64,000 nucleotides of DNA, from contig NZ_CP109078.1 in NCBI RefSeq assembly GCF_035917455.1, forward strand, positions 7,734,001 through 7,798,000, read 5' to 3'. Positions 57,040-64,000 of this stretch are shown piece after piece (position 1 is the first letter of the stretch; every line of letters starts with the position of its first letter). The translations under genes were made by a program, and so were the position numbers. Origin of the DNA: Micromonospora sp. NBC_01796. GTDB taxonomy: Bacteria; Actinomycetota; Actinomycetes; Mycobacteriales; Micromonosporaceae. The notes beneath the pieces are model-generated. The model was given only the letters and a program-made list of their open reading frames with translations, searched no databases and was not told the origin of the DNA.

Positions 57040-58314
57040 TTGGATCTGCCCCCCTCCGCCGCCGGACGACCGGCACTCACCGCCGCGGACCTGCCCCCGG
57101 CCATCCGCGACCACCTGCTGTCCCGTACGGGCGCGAGCGAGCCGGTCAGCGGCTACCTGTACGACCCGGCGGTGGCGATCCGTCGCGCCACCGAACTGCG
57201 GACGGCACTGCCCGACTGGGCCCGGATCTGCTACGCGGTGAAGGCCAACTCCTATCCCCCGCTGGTGCACGCGCTCGCCCCGTACGTCGACGGTTTCGAG
57301 GTCGCCTCCGCCGCCGAGGCGACCCTGGCCCGACACGTGCAGGCGACGCTGGACGGACAGGTGCCCTCGACCGGTTCGTCGGCGCGCGGTGACGGCGGGC
57401 TGATGGTCGCCGCCGGGCCGGCCAAGACCGAACGGCTGCTGCACCGGCTGGTCGACCTCGACGTCGACCTGGTCAACGTGGAGAGCGCGCTGGAACTGCA
57501 CCGCCTACAGGTGGTGGCCGATCGGCTGGACCGCCGGGTGGACGTCGCCCTGCGGGTCAACCCGGCGACGGTGTCGGTCAGCGGCGCACTGACCATGGGC
57601 GGCTCGGCCACCCAGTTCGGCATTCCCGAGGCAGCGGTGCCGGACGTGTTGCGGCTGGCCGCGACCCTGCCCCGGCTGCGGGTGGTCGGCTTCCACGTAC
57701 ACGTGGTGGGCAACAACCTCGACGCCGCCGCGCATGCCGCGTACGTGGCCTGGTGCCTGGACTGGAGCCGGCGTACCGCCGAGGCGTACGGGTTGGACCT
57801 GCGTTTCGTGGACGTCGGCGGTGGGCTCGGGGTGCCGTTCGGTGGCGAGCAGCCGTTCGACGTCAAGGAGTTCGGCAGCCTGCTCGCGGATCTCGCACCG
57901 CCGCCGGACTGTCGGGTGCTCTTCGAACCGGGGCGCTACCTGGTCACCGACGCCGGCTGGTACGCCGCAGAGGTGGTCGACGTGAAGCAGGCGTACGGCA
58001 CCTGGTTCGTGGTGTTGCGCGGGGGGATCAACCACTTCCAGTTGCCGACCTCGTGGGACATCCCGCACCGGTTCGCGGTCCTGCCGGTGGCCGACTGGCC
58101 GCATCCGTACCCCCGCCCCGAGGTACGCGAACAACCGGTCACCGTGGTCGGCGAACTCTGCACCACCGAGGACACCCTGGCCCGGGACGTGACGGTCACC
58201 GCCGTCCGTGCCGGCGACCTGATCGTCTTCCCCATGGCCGGCTCCTACGGCTGGGAGTTCGCCATGCCCTCCTTCCTCTCCCACCCCCCAGCCACCCGCA
58301 CCCTCCTCCCCTGA
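57040..58314 (+). CDS. PLP-dependent decarboxylase, fold type III (siderophore-type)
   Basis: A 424-residue alanine-racemase-fold decarboxylase of the diaminopimelate/ornithine decarboxylase group. The PLP lysine is in CYAVKANSYPP (near residue 67). FHVHVVGNNLD, DVGGGLGVPFGG, FEPGRYLVTDAGWYAAEVVDVK and the C-terminal GELCTTEDTLARDV with the catalytic Cys are all present. Related enzymes (AcsE, SbnH) decarboxylate amino-acid units in NIS siderophore pathways, which fits the converging NIS operon. The start is probably the TTG at 57040, as no ATG/GTG precedes the conserved region without entering the XRE gene. Confidence 0.85.
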   Translation: MDLPPSAAGRPALTAADLPPAIRDHLLSRTGASEPVSGYLYDPAVAIRRATELRTALPDWARICYAVKANSYPPLVHALAPYVDGFEVASAAEATLARHVQATLDGQVPSTGSSARGDGGLMVAAGPAKTERLLHRLVDLDVDLVNVESALELHRLQVVADRLDRRVDVALRVNPATVSVSGALTMGGSATQFGIPEAAVPDVLRLAATLPRLRVVGFHVHVVGNNLDAAAHAAYVAWCLDWSRRTAEAYGLDLRFVDVGGGLGVPFGGEQPFDVKEFGSLLADLAPPPDCRVLFEPGRYLVTDAGWYAAEVVDVKQAYGTWFVVLRGGINHFQLPTSWDIPHRFAVLPVADWPHPYPRPEVREQPVTVVGELCTTEDTLARDVTVTAVRAGDLIVFPMAGSYGWEFAMPSFLSHPPATRTLLP

Positions 58315-58328
58315 CCGCCGAACACCCC

Positions 58329-58389
58329 GTTGATCATGAAGTTAGCGACCCGCCAAGGGCCGGAACCCGTCGCTAACTTCATGATCAAC
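58329..58389. repeat. Long palindromic intergenic repeat/terminator
   Basis: The 21-base arm 58329-58349, beginning GTTGATCATGAAGTTAGC, is matched perfectly by its reverse complement at 58369-58389, with a 19-base loop. The arms are much more AT-rich than the surroundings. The element lies between the stops of the convergent decarboxylase and glutamine-synthetase-like genes, so it can end transcription in both directions. Confidence 0.93.
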
Positions 58390-58412
58390 GCAGTCAAGGG
58401 GGCCGGTGGGGG

Positions 58413-59795
58413 TTAGAGGCGTTCGAAGCCTCGGTGGCGTTCCCAGTCGGTGATCGCGTGGGCGAACTCGGTTAGTTCGGCGTGGGCGGCGGCGGCGTAG
58501 TGGGTGACCACTTCCTGGCCGAACGCGTCGTGGGCGAGGGAGCTGTTCTCCCACAGGTGAACGGCCTCGGCCAGTGATCCCGGCAGGCGGGGCAGGTCGG
58601 TGGCGGTGAAGGCGTTGCCGGACTGGGCCGGCGGCAGTGGCAGTTCCCGGTCGATGCCGTGCAGGCCGGCGGCGATGATCGCGGCAACCACCGTGTACGG
58701 GTTCGCGTCGCCGCCGGCCACCCGGTGCTCGATCCGCAGCGAGTCGCCCGTACCGACGACCCGGATGGGGCAGGTGCGGTAGTCCCGCCCCCATGCGACA
58801 CCGGTCGGGGCGAACGCGCCCGGCGCCAACCGCTTGTACGAGTTGATGTTCGGTGCCTGAAGCAGGGTCAGCTCGCGCAGCCCGGCGAGTTGCCCGGCGA
58901 CGAAGTGCTCCATCAGCGGTGACATGCCCGCCCTGTCCCCGGTGCCGTCACCGGCGAAGACCGGGGTGCCGTCGACGTGGCGCAGCGACAGGTGCACGTG
59001 GCAGGAGTTGCCCTCGCCCTCGTCGTACTTGGCCATGAAGGTGACGGCCAGGCCCTCCTGGGTGACGATCTGGCGTACACCGGTCTTGTAGAGCGCGTGG
59101 TTGTCGCAGGTGGTGAGCGCGTCCGCGTACCGGAAGACGATCTCGTACTGTCCGGGGTGGACCTCGCCGCGCGCGGACTCCAGTTTCAGGCCGGCCCGGG
59201 TCATCTCGCGCCGGATCCGCCGGAGCACCGGGTCGACCTCGGTGACCCCGGCGAGCGAGTAGTCCACGTTGTGCCGGGTGGCGGTACGCAGACCGCGGTA
59301 GTCCCGGTCGTGTGCCTCCTGGAAGCTGTCCCGGAACAGGATGAACTCCAGTTCCGTGCCGGCGTAGGCGGTCAGTCCCCGCTGCGCCAGCCGGTCGAGC
59401 TGGGTCCGCAGCACGTGCCGTGGCGCGAAACCGAGCGGCCGACCGTCGGGCCGGTGCGCGTCGGCGATCACCAGTGCGGTGCCCGGATCCCAGGGCAGCT
59501 CGCGCAGCGTACGGATGTCCGGGGTGAGGTTGAGGTCGCCGAAGCCGGCGGCCCACGGGTCGACGGCGTACCCCGGCCCGGTGTTCATCTCCACGTCCAC
59601 GGCGAGCAGGTAGACGCAGGCGGCGAAGCCGTCCACGAGGACCCGCTCGCAGAAGTGTTCGCCGTCGAGCCTGCTCCCCTGCAACCGCCCCTGCAGGTCG
59701 GGTACGGCAACGATGACGTTGTCGATCCGACCGGCCGCCACCTCGGCCCGCAGCCGCTCGACCGGCATCGGGAACGGGTTCGGATCCGTGCTCAT
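58413..59795 (-). CDS. Glutamine synthetase-like ligase in an NIS operon
   Basis: A 460-residue GS-I-fold ligase. The metal/ATP site residues are in AYAGTELEFILFRDSF (Glu pair), GEGNSCHVHLSL (His), PGQYEIVFRYADAL and INSYKRLAPGAFAPTGVAWGRDYR (Arg). The C-terminal adenylylation loop of true nitrogen-assimilating GlnA is missing, and the sequence is closer to gamma-glutamyl-polyamine/ethanolamide ligases (PuuA, GlnA3/GlnA4-like). It probably glutamylates an amine rather than ammonia. ATGA overlap with the NIS synthetase gene indicates one translational unit and a role in siderophore assembly, precursor supply or amine detoxification. Confidence 0.85.
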   Translation of the reverse strand: MSTDPNPFPMPVERLRAEVAAGRIDNVIVAVPDLQGRLQGSRLDGEHFCERVLVDGFAACVYLLAVDVEMNTGPGYAVDPWAAGFGDLNLTPDIRTLRELPWDPGTALVIADAHRPDGRPLGFAPRHVLRTQLDRLAQRGLTAYAGTELEFILFRDSFQEAHDRDYRGLRTATRHNVDYSLAGVTEVDPVLRRIRREMTRAGLKLESARGEVHPGQYEIVFRYADALTTCDNHALYKTGVRQIVTQEGLAVTFMAKYDEGEGNSCHVHLSLRHVDGTPVFAGDGTGDRAGMSPLMEHFVAGQLAGLRELTLLQAPNINSYKRLAPGAFAPTGVAWGRDYRTCPIRVVGTGDSLRIEHRVAGGDANPYTVVAAIIAAGLHGIDRELPLPPAQSGNAFTATDLPRLPGSLAEAVHLWENSSLAHDAFGQEVVTHYAAAAHAELTEFAHAITDWERHRGFERL

Positions 59796-61642
59796 CGGGC
59801 CCGCTCCGGGTCCGACGGGGAGCCGGCAGAGGAGCCGGCCAAGAAGCCAGCCAGGGAGCCGGGCGGGGGCAGGTGCAGCGGGTTCGGGACCGGGGCGACG
59901 TCCAGGTGGAACGAGGCGTCCCGTTCGGCCCGGTCGTGGTAACCACCGGGCAGCAGACGTTCCCGGTTCAGGCAGACCCGGCCGAACTCGGCCGCCAGCA
60001 GGTCGAACCGGTCGAACCGGTCGGCAAGTTCCGGGAACCGGGCCTGGTACGCCACGATCTCGGCCCGCGCCAACCGCCAGAACTCCTCCTCCGGCACTTC
60101 GAGCTGCTCGGCGCAGAGCGGGGCGAGGTAACGGAAGTGGCACATCAACAACGACTTGACGATCGACCCGGACAGTTCCTCCGCACCGAACCGCATCAGT
60201 ACACCGAGCGCCTCGGCCGGCAGGTCGGCGTACTCGGGCAGGTCCTCGTCGAGCAGTTTCATGTCGTCGACGAAGTCCTTCACCGCCAACCGGACCGGCA
60301 CGTCGGCGTGGTCGTAGACGACGATCGCGTTCTCGCCGTGCGGGTTGAAGCCGATGCCGTACCGGTAGAGCAGGTGCAGCAGCGGGGGCAGCACGGCGGC
60401 GAAGAGGGCGGCCAGCCAACGCGTCGGCGCCAGCCCGGACCGTTCGACCAACTCCGCGACGAACGCCCGGCCGGCCCGGTCGACATGCAGCAGCGCGGCC
60501 AGCGTACGGGCCCGCTCACCCGGGTCCAGGCTGCCCGCCACCGGCTCCCGCCAGATCACCCCGAGCAGTTGCCGGTACCGGTACGGCGCCTCCGGCAACG
60601 CCTCGAACACCGGATGCCGGACCGCCACCGCGGCAACCTCGCCGGGCAGGATGACCCGGCACTCGTCCCGCAGGAACGGATCGGCGTCCCGGATGGCGTG
60701 GATCCAGGTGGTGCCGTGCGGGGCGGCGTGCACCAGCTCGGTGGGGATGCCCCGGTACACCATGGTGTTGAGGATGGACAGCGGCAGCTTGACGTCGAAC
60801 CGGTCCGGCCGGGACACGTTGCCGAACGTACGGATCGACTGCTGCGCCCGGTAGGAGTCCGGTGCCTCACCCAGGGGCACGATCTGCCGCCGAGCCACCT
60901 CCGCCGCGAACAGCGGCAGCACCACCTCGTCCCACTGCCACGGGTGCACCGGGAGCCAGACGTACTCGGCCGGGTCGAGCCGCCGACCGGCGAGCAGGTC
61001 GGTGAAATGCCGCCGGGTCGGGCCGTCCAGTTCCCGCTCGCGCAGCGTCGCCTCGTCCAGCCCCGGTACGCCGTGGAAGCTGGCCAGGTCCCGGTGCACG
61101 GCCATCCAGTGCAGGGGATCGGCGTGGCGGGACTCGGGGGCGTACCGGGCCCGGTCGGCGTACGAGAAACCGACCCGGCCCTTGTTCGCGAAGATCCACG
61201 GGTGGCCGGTCTGGTGGCCCTCCAGTTCCAGGTGCGGCAGCTCGGCCAGTTCCGCGACCGGTAGCCCGGTCTCCAGCAGCCAGGCGTCGGCGGAGAGGGT
61301 CGCGCTCAGCTCGCCCACGGTCAGCGCGGTGACCGCCGGATCCAGCCCCCATGCCCCGTGCAGGTCCAGCAGCAGGCGGTACGGGTCCGCCGGCTCGTTT
61401 CCGTCGTCGGCGACCCGGACGAGGGAGTCGGGCTCGATCCGCCAGGAGTCCATCGCGGTCGGCCGGCCGACGAACTCGTACCCGACACCGGGTAGGACCG
61501 GCACCCGGTAGCGGCCGTCGCCCAGCGGCTCCGGGGTCAGTGCCTGCTCGAAGGCGAGTTCGGCGACCATCTTGGCGGCGAGCGTGCCGCAGACCCGTTG
61601 CCAGGTCCCGGGGGCCAGACCGGGTGGGATGAGCATGTCCAT
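59792..61642 (-). CDS. NIS siderophore synthetase (IucA/IucC family) 2
   Basis: A 616-residue NRPS-independent siderophore synthetase, which adenylates a carboxylate (citrate or a monoamide) and joins it to an amine or hydroxylamine. Family motifs are LEGHQTGHPWIFANKGRVGFS (ATP contacts), LPVHPWQWDEVVLP, KLPLSILNTMVYRGIP, the GFNPHGENAIVVYD loop and VKDFVDDMKLL. The C-terminal FhuF-like/ferric reductase part is reduced to NRERLLPGGYHDRAERDAS. A Ser/Gly/Ala tail follows. GGAGACTGAG precedes the ATG, which lies 1 base after the upstream stop. Confidence 0.93.
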   Translation of the reverse strand: MDMLIPPGLAPGTWQRVCGTLAAKMVAELAFEQALTPEPLGDGRYRVPVLPGVGYEFVGRPTAMDSWRIEPDSLVRVADDGNEPADPYRLLLDLHGAWGLDPAVTALTVGELSATLSADAWLLETGLPVAELAELPHLELEGHQTGHPWIFANKGRVGFSYADRARYAPESRHADPLHWMAVHRDLASFHGVPGLDEATLRERELDGPTRRHFTDLLAGRRLDPAEYVWLPVHPWQWDEVVLPLFAAEVARRQIVPLGEAPDSYRAQQSIRTFGNVSRPDRFDVKLPLSILNTMVYRGIPTELVHAAPHGTTWIHAIRDADPFLRDECRVILPGEVAAVAVRHPVFEALPEAPYRYRQLLGVIWREPVAGSLDPGERARTLAALLHVDRAGRAFVAELVERSGLAPTRWLAALFAAVLPPLLHLLYRYGIGFNPHGENAIVVYDHADVPVRLAVKDFVDDMKLLDEDLPEYADLPAEALGVLMRFGAEELSGSIVKSLLMCHFRYLAPLCAEQLEVPEEEFWRLARAEIVAYQARFPELADRFDRFDLLAAEFGRVCLNRERLLPGGYHDRAERDASFHLDVAPVPNPLHLPPPGSLAGFLAGSSAGSPSDPERAR

Positions 61643-61643
61643 C

Positions 61644-63455
61644 TCAGTCTCCGTCGACTCGGGCCGGGTGCAGGGGGTTGGCCAGGGTGCCGTACATGAC
61701 GTCGAACTCGGCGTCGCGTTCGGCCCGGTCGTGGAAGCCGCCGCCGAGCAGTTGCTCCCGGTTGAGCGCCACCCGCCCGAACTCCGGCCCGAGCAGGTCG
61801 AACCAGGCGAACCGCTCGGCCAGTTCGGGAAAACGCCGGTGGTAGGCGTCGATCGGTTCGCGTACCAGGGACCAGAACTCCCGCTCCGGTACGCCCAGAT
61901 GCCGCTCCACGATGTCGGTGAAGAACCGGAAGTGCCCGGCGCAGATCGCCGACAGGATCGAGTGCGCCAGGTCGCCGGCCGGCCAGCGGTGCAGTCGGTC
62001 GCGGGCCTCGGCGGGGATGCGGGCGTACTCGGGCAGGTCGAACGGGAGCAGTTCGACGTCGGCGCCGAAGTCCTTCAGCGCGATCCGGCTGGGTCGCTCG
62101 GCCGCGTCGCTGATCAGCACCACGTTCTCCCCGTGCGGGGTGAACGAGGCGCCGTAGCGGTAGAGGTAGTGCAGCAGCGGCGGCAGCAGCGCACCCAGGT
62201 ACGACCGCAGCCACTCCCCCGCCCCCAGACCGGAACGGTCGACCAGCTCCCTCACCACCGCCCGCCCGTCCCCGCCCTCCAGCAGCAGGGTGGCCATGGT
62301 CCGGGCCCGCTCCCCCGGCTCCAGGTAGCCGTGCACCGGCTCCCGCCAGATCGCCCCCAGCAACTCCTGGTACTTGTACGGGGCGTCCGGCAGATCCCGG
62401 TAGGTCGGGTGCGGCACGGTCACCGAGGCGACCTCGCCGAGCATCGCCACCCGGCACTCGTCGCGCAGGAAGGCGTCGCCGTCGCGCAGGTCCTGCAGCC
62501 AGGTGGTGAGCCGGGGCGCGCAGGTGGTCTGCGCCTCGGACAGGCCGCGCCAGACCAGGGTGTTGCGGATCATCAGCGGGACCTTGACGTTGCGCCGTCC
62601 GGGTCGGTCCAGGTTGGTCAGGGTGCGGATCGACTGCAACGGGCGGTACCGGTCGGCGCTCTCGCCGAGGTAGACCACGCTGCCGTCGGCGATCTGCCCG
62701 GCGAACAGCGGCAGGATCACCTCGTCCCACTGGAACGGGTGCACCGGCAGCCAGACGTAGGCGTCCGGGTCGCCGCCCCGGTCGCGTACCCGATCGGCGA
62801 ACTCGGCGCGGGTGGTCGGGTCGAGTTCCCCGGCGAGCAGGGTCTCCCGGTCCAGCCCCGGTACCGAGCTGAACCGGGCGAGCGCGGGGGTGACCGCGAG
62901 CCAGACCAGCCGGAAGTCGCCGGCCGCCTCCGGGGTGAACCGGGCGGTGTCGGCAGCGGAGAAGCCGAGCCGTCCCTTGTTGAGGAACATGCACGGGTGG
63001 CCGGTCTGGTGCGCCTCCAGGTCCTCGTGGGACAGGTCCGCGAGGTCGGCGGCCGGAATCGCGCGGGCGTGCAGCCGGGCGTCGGCGGCGTGGGTGGCGG
63101 TGAGGTCGCGGATCAGGTCGGCGAGGACCGCCCGGGTCAGGCCGAGCACGTCGCCGGCGTCCACCACGAACCGGGTCGGGTCGGTCGCCGGTGACTCGTT
63201 CGCGCCGGCCCGCCGTCGCAGGCTCTCCGGCCGGATCCGCCAGGCGCCGAACGCGCCCCGGCGGGCCCGGAAGGCGTAGGTCACCCCGTCGGGCAGGTCG
63301 AGGCACCAGTTCTCCGCCGGGCCGTCGGGGCGCGGGGTGACCATTTCCTCGTACGCCATTTCGGCGATCGTGCGGGCCAGCAGCGTACGCCCGGCGGCGG
63401 TCCAGTGCTCCGGTACGAGGTGCGGCGGTGGTGCGGTGGCGGGCTCGACGGGCAC
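61644..63455 (-). CDS. NIS siderophore synthetase (IucA/IucC family) 1
   Basis: A 603-residue paralogue of the following synthetase with the same motifs: LEAHQTGHPCMFLNKGRLGFS, LPVHPFQWDEVILP, VKVPLMIRNTLVWRGLS, ASFTPHGENVVLISD and ALKDFGADVELL. Two synthetases usually work in sequence on the two primary carboxylates of citrate, or on successive couplings of a hydroxamate unit. The GTG at 63455 has a clear GAAGGAGCG site. It lies 81 bases after the N-hydroxylase gene, on the same strand. Confidence 0.93.
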   Translation of the reverse strand: MPVEPATAPPPHLVPEHWTAAGRTLLARTIAEMAYEEMVTPRPDGPAENWCLDLPDGVTYAFRARRGAFGAWRIRPESLRRRAGANESPATDPTRFVVDAGDVLGLTRAVLADLIRDLTATHAADARLHARAIPAADLADLSHEDLEAHQTGHPCMFLNKGRLGFSAADTARFTPEAAGDFRLVWLAVTPALARFSSVPGLDRETLLAGELDPTTRAEFADRVRDRGGDPDAYVWLPVHPFQWDEVILPLFAGQIADGSVVYLGESADRYRPLQSIRTLTNLDRPGRRNVKVPLMIRNTLVWRGLSEAQTTCAPRLTTWLQDLRDGDAFLRDECRVAMLGEVASVTVPHPTYRDLPDAPYKYQELLGAIWREPVHGYLEPGERARTMATLLLEGGDGRAVVRELVDRSGLGAGEWLRSYLGALLPPLLHYLYRYGASFTPHGENVVLISDAAERPSRIALKDFGADVELLPFDLPEYARIPAEARDRLHRWPAGDLAHSILSAICAGHFRFFTDIVERHLGVPEREFWSLVREPIDAYHRRFPELAERFAWFDLLGPEFGRVALNREQLLGGGFHDRAERDAEFDVMYGTLANPLHPARVDGD

Positions 63456-63536
63456 GGCGCTCCTTCGTGGGGGCGGGTTCGGTGACCAGGGGTGGGCCCG
63501 GCGCCTACCGGTGGGTGGCGGCCGGCGGGCGGAGCT

Positions 63537-64000
63537 TCAGTGCGCCCGTGCGTCCGGCAGGTCCCGCTCGACCGCGTCCTCGGGTACGCCGAACCCGGTG
63601 TACGCGGTCCGGGCCGGCAGCCGGTACGCCTTCCCGCCGGTGACGGCGTTCAGGATGGTGGCGCTGCGCCAGGCGCCGAGCCCCAGGTCGGGTGTGCCGA
63701 TCCCGTGGGTGTGCAGTTCGGCGTTCTGGACGAAGAGCGAGCCGGTGATCGCCGGGGTGAGCGACACCCGGTAGTCGGCGTCCACCCGGTAGCGCCCCTG
63801 GGCGTCCCAGAGCACCTGGTCGGCCAGGGGTTCGAGCAGCGCCGGCCGGCGGGCCCGGTAACCGGTCGCCAGGACCACCCGGTCCGTACGGAGGGTGAAC
63901 GACCGTTGCTGGCGGGTCTCCCGGCAGGAGAGCAGGTAGCCGTCCTCGGTGGCGGTGGCGGACTCCACCGCGACGTTCGCGGTCAGCGCCACCTCGGGCC
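63537..64000 (-). CDS. Lysine/ornithine N-hydroxylase, C-terminal part (cut by window edge)
   Basis: The last 154 residues of a SidA/PvdA/IucD-type flavin monooxygenase. VVLATGYRARRPALLEPL is the conserved ATGY motif, followed by SLTPAITGSLFVQNAELHTHGIGTPDLGLGAWRSATILNAV, typical of these hydroxylases. They N-hydroxylate lysine, ornithine or diamines to give hydroxamate precursors. The frame runs off the right edge of the window, so the N-terminal FAD/NADPH domains lie outside. It is upstream of the two synthetases in the same operon. Confidence 0.9.
   Translation of the reverse strand, partial: PEVALTANVAVESATATEDGYLLSCRETRQQRSFTLRTDRVVLATGYRARRPALLEPLADQVLWDAQGRYRVDADYRVSLTPAITGSLFVQNAELHTHGIGTPDLGLGAWRSATILNAVTGGKAYRLPARTAYTGFGVPEDAVERDLPDARAH

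Noticed and set aside
58413-59795. Housekeeping glutamine synthetase
   Set aside because: No adenylylation loop, divergent C-terminus and coupling to a siderophore synthetase gene argue for an amine-specific ligase.
1-64000. Genomic island or phage signals
   Set aside because: No integrase, transposase, tRNA-linked att site or broad composition shift is visible; only the local codon switch in the GT4 gene stands out.

Overview
The window is about 64 kb of very GC-rich DNA. G/C dominates third codon positions, GTG starts are frequent, and genes are tightly packed with ATGA/GTGA overlaps. Several family associations are typical of actinobacteria: the DUF397/XRE pair, an Rv2629-like protein, PepX-type peptidase and SHGCxN L,D-transpeptidase. 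An intergenic palindrome beginning GTTGATCATGAAGTTAGC resembles intergenic repeats I remember from Micromonosporaceae. I therefore infer an aerobic soil actinomycete, probably Micromonospora or a relative. I see no tRNA, rRNA, transposase, integrase or CRISPR array.

Layout. (1) 1-9 kb: housekeeping and stress genes, namely a partial unknown gene, pyruvate oxidase (poxB) overlapping an eRF1-like Rv2629-type protein, two small membrane proteins, a GCS2-type glutamate-cysteine ligase, a zinc alcohol dehydrogenase and an SRPBCC membrane protein. (2) 9-12 kb: a GT4 glycosyltransferase with a sharp internal change in codon use, and citrate synthase. (3) 12-15.8 kb: an operon of a ~50-residue membrane protein, a SAM methyltransferase and a membrane-anchored sulfatase/alkaline-phosphatase-fold enzyme. 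(4) 16-25 kb: single genes (VOC protein, AraC regulator, phospholipase D-like protein, epimerase, DUF2975 plus XRE regulator with a clear operator, secreted Xaa-Pro peptidase, lipoprotein L,D-transpeptidase, HAD phosphatase). (5) 25-30.2 kb: a three-subunit molybdenum aldehyde oxidoreductase and a cytochrome P450 with its own 3Fe-4S ferredoxin.

(6) 30.7-47.7 kb is the centrepiece: two large divergent operons for aromatic catabolism. Leftward, pcaI-J-F-H-G-B-D-C plus an IclR regulator encode the complete protocatechuate branch of the beta-ketoadipate pathway. Rightward, a NitT/TauT-type ABC importer, a benzoylformate-decarboxylase-like enzyme, an aryl aldehyde dehydrogenase, an MFS transporter and 4-hydroxybenzoate hydroxylase (pobA) would turn a 4-hydroxyphenylglyoxylate-like acid into protocatechuate. 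The 325-bp divergent region holds three copies of a 15-bp partly palindromic motif, GTTCKMMWTGMGRAC, which I propose as the shared IclR operator. The upstream molybdenum enzyme and P450 could feed aromatic aldehydes or ethers into the same route (inference).

(7) 47.8-55.4 kb: small conserved genes, a secreted PQQ-type sugar dehydrogenase fused to a cellulose-binding CBM2, a two-component system, a DoxX protein, and an EamA exporter preceded by what may be a leaderless leader peptide. (8) 55.5-64 kb: a DUF397/XRE pair, a PLP decarboxylase, and a converging operon of an N-hydroxylase (cut by the window end), two IucA/IucC NIS synthetases and a translationally coupled glutamine-synthetase-like ligase. 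This is an NIS siderophore locus with an unexpected gamma-glutamyl ligase. The two halves meet at a 61-bp palindromic repeat.
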